Assembly: GCA_903893485.1 (NCBI GenBank)
Contig: CAITMK010000014.1
Location: forward strand, 1-64,000
DNA from: Candidatus Magasanikiibacteriota bacterium
GTDB lineage: Bacteria > Patescibacteria > ABY1 > Magasanikbacterales > 2-02-FULL-50-9b
Length of the DNA stretch: 64,000 nt
Direction: 5' to 3'
Numbering within the stretch: the first letter of the stretch is position 1; every line of letters starts with the position of its first letter. The notes beneath the pieces were generated by a model. The model was not told the DNA's origin. It did no database searches and was given only the letters and a program-made list of their open reading frames with translations. Below are positions 1-7,352 of this stretch, piece after piece. Made by a program: the position numbers and the translations under genes.

Positions 1-21
1 GAGTACGTAATAAATGATAAT

Positions 22-63
22 GACCCACGCGATTGCGTTCATACGCAGTAATTCACGTGGGTC
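22..63 (-). terminator. Hairpin downstream of secF
   Basis: Imperfect inverted repeat with GACCCACG/CGTGGGTC outer arms, extended inward by pairing around GATTGCG/CGCAGTAATT, lying 16 nt past the secF stop. There is no clear T-run on the minus strand, so it is either a weak terminator or a 3' mRNA-stabilising stem. Confidence 0.4.
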
Positions 64-78
64 AGTATACCAAGAATT

Positions 79-975
79 TTATTTTTTCGCAAAGCGATTC
101 CATTCCACCAAAAGTGGACAAGCGATGAAGATTGAAGAATATGTACCAACAATCACACCAATGATCAGTGTTAACACAAATGGCTGGATTGAACGACCGC
201 CAAAGAGGAACACTGGAACGAGCACGATAAGCACGGTGAGCGAAGTATTGATTGAACGACGAAGTGTTTCGCGCACTGACTGATCCACGAGCTGTGGAAA
301 ATCTGCCTTTGGTGTTGCGCGTAAATGTTCACGAACACGATCAAAGGTAACGATAGTATCGTGCACCGAGAAACCAAGAATCGTAAGGATTGCCGTAACG
401 AACAAGGTATCGACTTCGTAGCCAATAAAATGGCCGAGGATTGCAAATACACCTGCAGGTATAAACACATCGTGCAAAAGCGCAATAACCGCCACCACAC
501 CGAATTTCCATGATGGAAGTGGATGTGAAACCTGACGAAACGCCCAAGCAACGTACAAAATAATTGCGATAAGCACAATGAAGAGTGAGTTGATTGCACG
601 TGAACGAAGTTCGGTGCTCACCGTTGGACCAACGGTTTCGAAACGTGCTTCGGTTACGTCGCCAACGCCATCAATTTTTTTAAGTGCTGTCAAAACCTGC
701 TGATGCGTTGCTTCGTCTTCAACGGGCATGCGGATAATTAAACCCTTATCACCGGTTGATTGTACGTGTGGTTCTTCGTTAATGATTGGTTGCACCGCAG
801 CAACAATGGCTGGCGTTTCTGGGCGTGTGCCTGATACCGCAACTTCCATGAGTGAACCGTTGGTAAAATCAATACCAAGTTTGAATCCGTATTTAGCGAT
901 TGCGCCAAGCGAAAGTACAAAAAGTACGATCGAAAGGGTGAACCAGATTTTTTTTGTTTTTACAACTGAGAACAT
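79..975 (-). CDS. secF: Protein translocase subunit SecF
   Basis: Membrane subunit that works with SecD to use proton motive force late in Sec-dependent export. The 298-aa product has the SecF plan: first membrane helix near residues 11-32, a periplasmic domain opening with the GIDFTNGS-type motif, then five C-terminal helices including the conserved GFSVHDTIVTFDRVRE segment. I chose the ATG at 975 (MFSVVKTKK), 5 nt after the secD stop; the frame is open further upstream but that would overlap secD. Co-transcribed with secD. No SD is visible, consistent with translational coupling. Confidence 0.95.
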   Translation of the reverse strand: MFSVVKTKKIWFTLSIVLFVLSLGAIAKYGFKLGIDFTNGSLMEVAVSGTRPETPAIVAAVQPIINEEPHVQSTGDKGLIIRMPVEDEATHQQVLTALKKIDGVGDVTEARFETVGPTVSTELRSRAINSLFIVLIAIILYVAWAFRQVSHPLPSWKFGVVAVIALLHDVFIPAGVFAILGHFIGYEVDTLFVTAILTILGFSVHDTIVTFDRVREHLRATPKADFPQLVDQSVRETLRRSINTSLTVLIVLVPVFLFGGRSIQPFVLTLIIGVIVGTYSSIFIACPLLVEWNRFAKK

Positions 976-979
976 ATAA

Positions 980-2992
980 TTATTCTTTATCCTGTGGCAC
1001 GCTTTGAATAAAGAGTGCGGGGTGCTTTGCAAACCAAGGAGCTGTAAAGCGAAGAAGCAAACGGGTTACGGTAATTGCTGAGAACAAACTTGCCAAAATA
1101 CCGATTGCCAAGTTAAGCGCAAAACCTTGCACAATGCTTGAACCGAACCAGTACAAAATTACACACGTAATAAGTGATGACGCGTTGGAATCGCGAATCG
1201 AGTTCCATGCGCGAGGAAATGCTTCCTCAAGTGCACGAAGTGGCGAAAGCCCACGTGCCAATTCTTCACGAGTACGTTCAAACACGAGGACGTTGGCATC
1301 TACCGCCATACCAAGTGAAAGAATAAAGCCAGCAATACCAGCGAGCGTAAGTGTAACTGGAATAAACTTGAATACCGCGAGCACAATTGCCGTGTATGCA
1401 ATAAGTGCAACTGATGCCAAGAGACCCGGCAAGCGATAGAACGCGATAAGAAACAACACCACGAGTGCAAAACCAATCGCACCAGCCTTTGCAGATTGTT
1501 TTAATGAATCTGCACCAAGCGTAGCGCCGACTGTTTGCTGGCTTGAAAGTTTAATTGGAAGTGGCAATGCACCCGCGTTCAAACGTTCTACCATTTGCTG
1601 CGCTTCGGCAAGTGTAAAGCTACCTGAAATAATTGCTTTACCGTCTAAGATTGGCTCGTTAACGGTTGGCGTGCTGATCGGCTGACCGTCAAGGAAAATT
1701 GCAACCTGTTGATTCACGTCGCGCTTGGTAATGTCTGCAAAAAGCTGTTGGCCTTCTGCGTTGAATTCCAAACTTACGGTTGGCTGCCCTGTTTGTGGGC
1801 TAAATTCTAATGTTGCACGTGAAAGCTGCTTACCAGACAAACCAGTTGGTTTCCATTCTGAGGTATTTGCAAAAGCGTCAGCTTCTGTTTTTTTAGCGAT
1901 GCTAAATCCACGAACGCCATAGGCTGGTTCGGTACGTGCATTATATTTGTAGATAATGTGATAGCCGAATTCTGTTTCGATAGGGCCTTTGATTTCGCCA
2001 ACTTTCATTGGGAATACCGCATCTTCAAAAGCTTTTACCATTTTGCCTTTGTCGAATTCACCCAAATCGCCACCTGATTTGTCGGCGCCTGGTTCGGTTG
2101 AATTTACTTTTGCCAAATCACCAAAATTTTGTGGGGTCAATTTGAGGAGCAAATCTTTTGCTTTCTGAAGCGCTTCGTCTTTGGTCATGGTGCCGGTACA
2201 ACCAGTTGCACCTTTCCAACAAAGTAAAATGTGGCGAGCAGAAACAAAATCATGAGCTGAGGTAGCACCACGCTGCAAGAAATAGTATCCTTGCGCGTCT
2301 TCGAGTGGAGTGCGAGTAAACGTACCCTCACGAGTTTTTGCAGCCCAGTTATAAATGGTTGCGCTATCGGCTTTGGTTACCGCGCCCAAATCTTTACCAC
2401 CATTTTTTGCGTATACGTCATCAAAGGTTGCGGCGGTTTTGAGTGATGCGGTAATTACATCTGCAGAAGTTTTTGCCGCTACGTTTGCATCAGCAATTGC
2501 TTTTTTCTGATCATCGGTAAGCTGAACGTTGCCGCCTTGCTTGTCGCGGAATTCCAAAGTTGGTGTTGCACCAATCATGTCAATTGCCTGCTGCACATTG
2601 TGCACGTCTGGCAAATCAACCAAAATGCGCCACACGCCACTTGATTTGGTGGTTTGTACCAGCGGTTCTGAAACACCAAATGCGTTTACACGGCGTTCAA
2701 TAACATCACGTGCGCCTTCAACGGCTGCTGGTTCGTCGCCAGCGGCAACATTTTTAACATCAACATCGTACATGAGTGATGCGCCGCCGCGTAAATCAAG
2801 ACCCAAACGAAATGGTTCTGGGTTTAAGTGACCAAGCGAAAGGCCAACTTTTGTATTCAAAAAATCAGACGCTTCGTTGTATGGCGTTGGGTAACTATAG
2901 ATACCAGCGGCAACTACAAACAAAACAACTGCGATCAGACCGTTTCGGACTTTGCTGCGAGGCATTTCTGTGGACGTTTGACGTAATTTCAT
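980..2992 (-). CDS. secD: SecD with inserted parvulin PPIase domain
   Basis: SecD partner of SecF (670 aa). Residues 17-34 form the first membrane helix, FRLGLDLRGG (61-70) opens the periplasmic region, and the C-terminal part holds helices with GMAVDANVLVFER. Unlike E. coli SecD, residues about 250-352 form a rotamase domain: ARHILL, GGDLGEF and a closing FGYHIIYKY match the parvulin/PpiC pattern. Standard P1-domain sequence resumes afterwards (VAIFLDGQPISTPTV). Residues 160-245 are also an insertion of unclear nature. It may couple proline isomerisation to the exit side of the translocon (inference). Start ATG 2992 is preferred; a TTG reading upstream to 3022 would overlap the -10 box. Confidence 0.93.
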   Translation of the reverse strand: MKLRQTSTEMPRSKVRNGLIAVVLFVVAAGIYSYPTPYNEASDFLNTKVGLSLGHLNPEPFRLGLDLRGGASLMYDVDVKNVAAGDEPAAVEGARDVIERRVNAFGVSEPLVQTTKSSGVWRILVDLPDVHNVQQAIDMIGATPTLEFRDKQGGNVQLTDDQKKAIADANVAAKTSADVITASLKTAATFDDVYAKNGGKDLGAVTKADSATIYNWAAKTREGTFTRTPLEDAQGYYFLQRGATSAHDFVSARHILLCWKGATGCTGTMTKDEALQKAKDLLLKLTPQNFGDLAKVNSTEPGADKSGGDLGEFDKGKMVKAFEDAVFPMKVGEIKGPIETEFGYHIIYKYNARTEPAYGVRGFSIAKKTEADAFANTSEWKPTGLSGKQLSRATLEFSPQTGQPTVSLEFNAEGQQLFADITKRDVNQQVAIFLDGQPISTPTVNEPILDGKAIISGSFTLAEAQQMVERLNAGALPLPIKLSSQQTVGATLGADSLKQSAKAGAIGFALVVLFLIAFYRLPGLLASVALIAYTAIVLAVFKFIPVTLTLAGIAGFILSLGMAVDANVLVFERTREELARGLSPLRALEEAFPRAWNSIRDSNASSLITCVILYWFGSSIVQGFALNLAIGILASLFSAITVTRLLLRFTAPWFAKHPALFIQSVPQDKE

Positions 2993-3012
2993 AGGTTTTT
3001 CAAAGTGGCAAT

Positions 3013-3041
3013 ATAGTAACAAATTATGGGGCGGACGGCAA
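3013..3041 (-). promoter_or_regulatory. secDF promoter
   Basis: TTGCCG (3036-3041), 17-nt spacer, TACTAT (3013-3018). The predicted start site near 3006 gives a leader of about 14 nt with no SD. Confidence 0.65.
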
Positions 3042-3043
3042 GT

Positions 3044-3415
3044 TTATTGTTCCAAGATGGCGCGTTCAGCGATCACATCACGATTCTTTGACAACTCATC
3101 GCTAAATTTTTCTGGGTATCGTAAGCTAAGTTTCGCAATATTTTTTTCCCAAATCTGCTCGAATGAAACGCCGAGTTCATCGGCGAGAAGTGCGAGGTAC
3201 CACATAATGTCGCCCGCTTCTTCCATTAGGTTTACTTTATCGAGCGCGCGCCCATGCATTTTTGATTTTTTGAGTGCGTCCATGCATTCACCCGCTTCGC
3301 TTACGATGCCATAGACCGCATGTTCGATGCGTGGTGTCACGTCGCCGGTTGCAGTAAATAAATAACCTTCAGGCTGAGTTCGGAGTGCGTTGGTAATATA
3401 TTCTTGTGGTGTCAT
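3044..3415 (-). CDS. MazG-like NTP pyrophosphohydrolase
   Basis: All-alpha NTP pyrophosphatase of the MazG/dUTPase-2 superfamily, 123 aa, predicted to hydrolyse (deoxy)nucleoside triphosphates to monophosphates. The metal-binding acidic helices are visible as SEAGECMD (about 39-46) and EEAGDIMWYLA (about 65-75). Its start overlaps the stop of the upstream Nudix gene by 4 nt (ATGA), so the two are translationally coupled. Substrate cannot be told from sequence. Last gene of the small nucleotide-sanitation run before the secD promoter. Confidence 0.85.
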   Translation of the reverse strand: MTPQEYITNALRTQPEGYLFTATGDVTPRIEHAVYGIVSEAGECMDALKKSKMHGRALDKVNLMEEAGDIMWYLALLADELGVSFEQIWEKNIAKLSLRYPEKFSDELSKNRDVIAERAILEQ

Positions 3416-3834
3416 ATGGCAAACATGTTATAGGTTTTAAAGACGTCGTGCAAATTGGGGATAATTGGAAACTGCGCAAATTCAGTTGGATTGATCCATT
3501 CAAAGGCGTCGTGATCTTCGGAAAGTTTAATTTCATTCGTCACCACTTCGCATTCGAAAAATATTCCCACGATTTGCCATTCTTCGCCGCGCACGGTTGG
3601 GTGCCACTCGCCAACACTAAGTGGTTTTTTGATTTTTATAGTGAGGCCCGTTTCTTCAAGTACTTCACGCGCAAGAGCTTCGTCGTATTTTTCACCCGGA
3701 TTCAGGCGACCACCTGGTAAATCGTAGCGGCCAGCGTTGGTCCCATCCTGATACGATCCAGATTCACGTAAAATGAGCACTTTGCCTTCATATATAATGA
3801 ATGCTTTTGTAGCGAGGAAGAGTTTAGGGGGCAT
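3412..3834 (-). CDS. Nudix hydrolase
   Basis: 140-aa Nudix protein with a complete Nudix box, GGRLNPGEKYDEALAREVLE followed by ETGL, fitting GX5EX7REUXEEXGU. Family members hydrolyse a nucleoside diphosphate linked to another moiety; the specific substrate is not predictable. It lies between the Maf gene (1-nt gap) and the MazG-like gene (4-nt overlap), a grouping that suggests clean-up of non-canonical nucleotides. No SD is visible before ATG 3834. Confidence 0.88.
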   Translation of the reverse strand: MPPKLFLATKAFIIYEGKVLILRESGSYQDGTNAGRYDLPGGRLNPGEKYDEALAREVLEETGLTIKIKKPLSVGEWHPTVRGEEWQIVGIFFECEVVTNEIKLSEDHDAFEWINPTEFAQFPIIPNLHDVFKTYNMFAI

Positions 3835-3835
3835 A

Positions 3836-4402
3836 TTATTTTATTTCTTGCAATAATTTTCCCAAAAGTTTTTTTGGTAGGCCGCGAGCTATATCAAAGC
3901 TGCCATCTGTCTTACTCATAAATTGCATCATCGCTGGATTTTCGGACCGAAGTGCGCCCGCACAATCCATTACACCGTCATATTCAGCAAGCGACGCTGC
4001 GTCCGCGTCTGAGATAGGGTTGTACCATATGTGCATAGCACAAAGTCCTTCGGCACGTTTCCCTGTTTTGGTGTTCGTTACAACCATGCCGTTAATTATT
4101 GTTGCAGGCTGCTTGCCATACGATTTAATAAACTCGCGAGCCTGCTCTTTTGACACTGGCTTTTCCCGAATTTGCCCATTCCATACCACGACTTGATCAG
4201 AGGCAATCACAATCGATGGCTCTTTGACCTGTGCACTTACTGCGTCTGCCTTGGCGTGCGCAATCGCGAGTACTAATTTTTCAGGGTCTGCTTCGCGAAT
4301 AGCCTTTTCGTCGATGTCTGGCGAAATGACATCGTAGGCAAGACCCAACTCGTCCATGACCATGCGGCGAAATCTTGAAGAGGATCCGAGAATTATTTTC
4401 AT
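3836..4402 (-). CDS. maf: Maf-like nucleotide pyrophosphatase
   Basis: 188-aa Maf/HAM1-fold protein. Seen: N-terminal ILGSSSRFRRMVM (Maf SS.RR signature), DIDEKAIRE, and a conserved ASDQVVVW segment with the catalytic Asp. Maf proteins hydrolyse dTTP/UTP or modified pyrimidine NTPs and have been linked to septum inhibition. The region after residue 115 is less typical than in E. coli YhdE, so substrate class is uncertain. Start overlaps the upstream Nudix stop by 4 nt. Confidence 0.8.
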   Translation of the reverse strand: MKIILGSSSRFRRMVMDELGLAYDVISPDIDEKAIREADPEKLVLAIAHAKADAVSAQVKEPSIVIASDQVVVWNGQIREKPVSKEQAREFIKSYGKQPATIINGMVVTNTKTGKRAEGLCAMHIWYNPISDADAASLAEYDGVMDCAGALRSENPAMMQFMSKTDGSFDIARGLPKKLLGKLLQEIK

Positions 4403-4833
4403 AGTGCGACAGCATACTGCTGCGCAATCTCAAGCATCCCTGTCATAAAATAATCTTCGAGTTTTACGTTTTTTAAATCGAGCCACAAGATATCATTATG
4501 ATCAGGCGACAACGTAATTTTTGCACCTTCTATATACTGCGCCACAAACGCCAGATAAAATGTTGGTACACCGTTTTTATTCATGTGGCGTCCTGTCGCG
4601 ACTGGCGTCATCGAAATTTCTCCGACAGCGTCGGTTCCAATTTCTTCAGCAACTTCGCGCATTAAAATATCGTAGATGGGCGTTGCAAATTCTGTTACAT
4701 TGATGCGGCCGCCGGGAAAATCATGCACTTTATGAAATGGTGGTTCCCAAGTAGCTGGTTTTAAAACCAGAATTTTTCCCGCTGCATTTTTTAAAAATAG
4801 TTTAAGTGAAATTTCGTATCGTTCATTTTCCAT
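4399..4833 (-). CDS. Nudix hydrolase with expanded Nudix box
   Basis: 144-aa Nudix family protein. The box reads GGRINVTE, then ten residues, then REVAEEIG, i.e. three residues more than the canonical seven between the Glu and the REUXEE helix, so the loop-helix geometry is non-standard. The catalytic REVAEE glutamates are kept. First gene of the run with Maf and the second Nudix. A TATAAT at about 17 nt before ATG 4833 is a candidate -10; no SD is visible. Confidence 0.8.
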   Translation of the reverse strand: MENERYEISLKLFLKNAAGKILVLKPATWEPPFHKVHDFPGGRINVTEFATPIYDILMREVAEEIGTDAVGEISMTPVATGRHMNKNGVPTFYLAFVAQYIEGAKITLSPDHNDILWLDLKNVKLEDYFMTGMLEIAQQYAVAL

Positions 4834-4884
4834 AATTACAGAACAGTTAAATTATATTTGTATTTAATAATTACACATGATGCC

Positions 4885-5541
4885 TTACCACGGATATATC
4901 TCACCCTTATACCAAAAATTACCTGATTCAACACGCTTTGCAATAAGTGCAAAAATATCATTCGCAGCTTCTTGCGGCGTAATATCACCCTCACCTTCAT
5001 TCATATCTGTCTTCACGTATCCTGGATGAACCGAGGAGACAATCACCTTGCCCGCCAAACGCGCAGCAAGAATGCGAGTGAACATGTTCAACGCTGCTTT
5101 TGAAATACCATAATTTGGATATAGGCACGTCGTCGTAAATGATAGCGAACCACGACGCGATGAAATGTTTATTATTTGTTCCGAAATCAAATTGTGAGCC
5201 AAAAGTTGTTCAGTAAAATCGATCGATCCAATTACATTTGAATCCAATGTTTCCTGCAGAACCGCAACATCAATCGTTTGTGCCTCATCTTCTGGATGCC
5301 AAATGCCAGCATTATTAATCAAAATGTTAATCTTTTTATCAAGTGCTTGAATCGTGGCAGCGCATGTTTTGCGACTTTCTACTTGTGATAACTCGAGCGG
5401 TACAAACATTAAATTTTCATGCGAATACTCAGCTTCTCCAGACCGGGATGTCCCGATAACGAAAAAACCTTCGTTCAAAAATTTTTCTGCGAGCGCGCGG
5501 CCGATGCCACGACTAGCGCCAGTGATTACTATGGTTTTCAT
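4885..5541 (-). CDS. Short-chain dehydrogenase/reductase
   Basis: 218-aa classical SDR. Seen: TGASRGIG cofactor motif (residues 7-14), NNAG, the catalytic Ser in NISSRRGS, and YGISK (Tyr-x3-Lys). The Ser-Tyr-Lys set is intact, so it should be an active NAD(P)-dependent oxidoreductase; the Arg after the first Gly cluster favours NADPH. Substrate unknown. Its ATG overlaps the 3' end of the NIF3-like gene by 4 nt. Confidence 0.85.
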   Translation of the reverse strand: MKTIVITGASRGIGRALAEKFLNEGFFVIGTSRSGEAEYSHENLMFVPLELSQVESRKTCAATIQALDKKINILINNAGIWHPEDEAQTIDVAVLQETLDSNVIGSIDFTEQLLAHNLISEQIINISSRRGSLSFTTTCLYPNYGISKAALNMFTRILAARLAGKVIVSSVHPGYVKTDMNEGEGDITPQEAANDIFALIAKRVESGNFWYKGEIYPW

Positions 5542-5855
5542 ATAAGTGGATACACATCAAGCGCAACCTCTTCATATGGGTGCGCAAATTTAATTGCAGC
5601 TATTACGTCATGAAGTGCAGATGACGGGCAAACAGTTTCGATGCGTTCCTCATTGACTTCTTCCAAATCACCAACCGATCCAATGTGCGGATGTGCACCT
5701 TCGAGCGGTTTAAATCGCCCAATGCCTTTGGATGAAAACGTGCAATTCGAGTAATTGCCTATGACACCTGCGCCCGCGGATGCCATTGCCTCGCGCACTA
5801 CGTCGGCATGAGATTCCGGTACAAATACAACGATTTTATATTTTTCAAATTCCAT
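5538..5855 (-). CDS. NIF3/CutA-like stand-alone domain protein
   Basis: 105-aa protein resembling the CutA/PII-like domain that is inserted in NIF3/YqfO proteins and also occurs alone as 'NGG1p-interacting factor 3' proteins: YKIVVFVPESHADVVREAMA at the start and a closing AIKFAHPYEEVALDVYPL. HPYEE is the best-conserved family signature. Biochemical role is not established. It overlaps both neighbours (4 nt with the SDR, 11 nt with the kinase), so it is co-translated with them. Confidence 0.75.
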   Translation of the reverse strand: MEFEKYKIVVFVPESHADVVREAMASAGAGVIGNYSNCTFSSKGIGRFKPLEGAHPHIGSVGDLEEVNEERIETVCPSSALHDVIAAIKFAHPYEEVALDVYPLI

Positions 5856-6387
5856 ACTTTTCCAAAATAATATCTAACTGTTTGAACAAATCTACTTCTG
5901 AGCCTGAATTCTCAATTCGCGCATCTGCCGCATCGAGCACTTGTTGCATCGAATATCCTGGAGCTGATAATTCATATGTCTCCTGCGCTTTAAATTCATC
6001 AAGCGAGATTATATCACCTTCGCGCTGGCGCATCTGTGCACGCGCATAACGCAGCTCAATAGGGGCCGCAACTTCAAGTAATATAAAATCGCCAGGAAAT
6101 TTTTTACGGAAAAAATCAACTCCCGCCATTTCACGAAACGCACTAATAACCGTGTTGCCCGTAATATGTGGTAGCATTTCTTCATCCACGTATGCATCAC
6201 CACGCAGCGCCCGCTGACGTGTTACATACGCCTGGATACTCGCACGATCAAGTCGCAACCCTTCGGCGCGCATTGCAGTGCGGATTATGTCACCAGCAGA
6301 TAACATCTTAAAGCTTTTCGTCACCAAATATTGCGCAACAGTATCTTTTCCAGAGAGTGGAAAACCGGTAAGGCCTATGATTTTCAT
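5845..6387 (-). CDS. P-loop nucleotide kinase-like protein
   Basis: 180-aa P-loop NTPase with Walker A GFPLSGKDT (residues 8-16) and SAGDIIRTAMRAEGL, similar in layout to dephospho-CoA kinase and the archaeal UPF0200 group. The lid region contains RYARAQMRQREGD. No second kinase-specific signature lets me choose a substrate; a nucleotide or CoA-precursor kinase is likely. Overlaps the DUF1653 gene by 4 nt (ATGA). Confidence 0.7.
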   Translation of the reverse strand: MKIIGLTGFPLSGKDTVAQYLVTKSFKMLSAGDIIRTAMRAEGLRLDRASIQAYVTRQRALRGDAYVDEEMLPHITGNTVISAFREMAGVDFFRKKFPGDFILLEVAAPIELRYARAQMRQREGDIISLDEFKAQETYELSAPGYSMQQVLDAADARIENSGSEVDLFKQLDIILEKYGI

Positions 6388-6581
6388 ATCGAAACAAAAG
6401 TAAATCGAGGTACTTCTACACCATCAACAACTACATATTCTTGGAACATGGCGAGAGGTCGCACCCACATTTTGCCATTATGCTTATAAACAACTAGTTC
6501 TTCTTCGGTTTCTGTATGGGTCGCGACTCCAATCACCTCTGCAAGATGACCTTTGTGGTGTTTATAAATACCCAGTTGCAT
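6384..6581 (-). CDS. DUF1653 protein
   Basis: 65-aa protein matching DUF1653: GIYKHHKGHLAEVIGVATHT, then EELVVYKH, WVRPLAMFQEYV and VPRFTFV. The family has no assigned function; it forms a small beta-rich domain. I chose ATG 6581 (MQLGIYKH) because family members begin just before the GIY motif; the frame is open to 6638, which would overlap the C39-like gene. Confidence 0.85.
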   Translation of the reverse strand: MQLGIYKHHKGHLAEVIGVATHTETEEELVVYKHNGKMWVRPLAMFQEYVVVDGVEVPRFTFVSI

Positions 6582-6600
6582 ATGAATAAAGCAGTGATGC

Positions 6601-7269
6601 CTATTTTTTTCCAATAATTGCCACCGTGAATAATTCAAATTTCTTCACGCGTTTCAGGAAATCTTCAAGCGATTCTTTTTTATCCACTGTTGTTCCCTCT
6701 TTTTGCGGATCATTATAAAACACATTTGTGCCATCAAATCCGGTGATTGGAACCCAATGATTAAAATCCAGCAAGACAAGAGCGAATTCACCCGCCTGCA
6801 CACGTCTAAAAACTTCTTCTATTTCAATTTCCGATTCTTTCAAAATACCGCGCGCCAACATTTCTTTAGTGGACTCTGCGCCGTCTTGCAAATTGTGATC
6901 ACGTAAATATGTTGAGGCCTCTTCCGCTTCCACCGAAGAATCATTTGACGTCAAACGCTCAAGCAGCTCAAGAGGCTCATAGGGAAATCGATTCCAATCG
7001 ATATTCGAATACAAATCAACCGAATATCCCTTATCATGAAGCCAGGAAAGTATCCAACCAGGCCACGTGCCCAAATGTTCTCGCTTGTGGCTAGCCAGCT
7101 CCAGCGTTTTAAGATCAGGAACATCACCTGGCGATAGTGCCTCTAATATCATACCAACGGAGGCCTGCATACAACTGTTATCTGGCGATGGCTTTGCGGG
7201 GAGATTAATTTTAAATTTTGGTAGGTCTTCAAATGAGTGTATTGTTGGAAGCGTTTCAAACGGTCTCAT
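6601..7269 (-). CDS. C39-like cysteine peptidase family protein
   Basis: 222-aa protein with a peptidase C39-like/papain-like layout: SPDNSCMQASVGMILEAL with the candidate nucleophile Cys at about 33, NHWVPITGFDG with the candidate His, and YNDP supplying the Asp. The normal Gln before the Cys is replaced by SPDNS, so activity is uncertain. No signal peptide or transporter partner is present, so it is probably cytoplasmic. Preceded by a weak promoter with its -10 eight nt from the ATG. Confidence 0.65.
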   Translation of the reverse strand: MRPFETLPTIHSFEDLPKFKINLPAKPSPDNSCMQASVGMILEALSPGDVPDLKTLELASHKREHLGTWPGWILSWLHDKGYSVDLYSNIDWNRFPYEPLELLERLTSNDSSVEAEEASTYLRDHNLQDGAESTKEMLARGILKESEIEIEEVFRRVQAGEFALVLLDFNHWVPITGFDGTNVFYNDPQKEGTTVDKKESLEDFLKRVKKFELFTVAIIGKK

Positions 7270-7277
7270 AGAAGTAA

Positions 7278-7306
7278 ATAATGAACTTCATTTTTTAAAT
7301 GAATAA
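7278..7306 (-). promoter_or_regulatory. Possible leaderless promoter of C39-like gene
   Basis: TTATTC (7301-7306), 17 nt, CATTAT (7278-7283); the -10 ends 8 nt before ATG 7269. The -35 is poor. The rest of the 83-nt gap to secA shows nothing else. Confidence 0.4.
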
Positions 7307-7352
7307 GCGCCATCAACACTTGTCAGATACACCAGTGGTTTACTCATATTAA

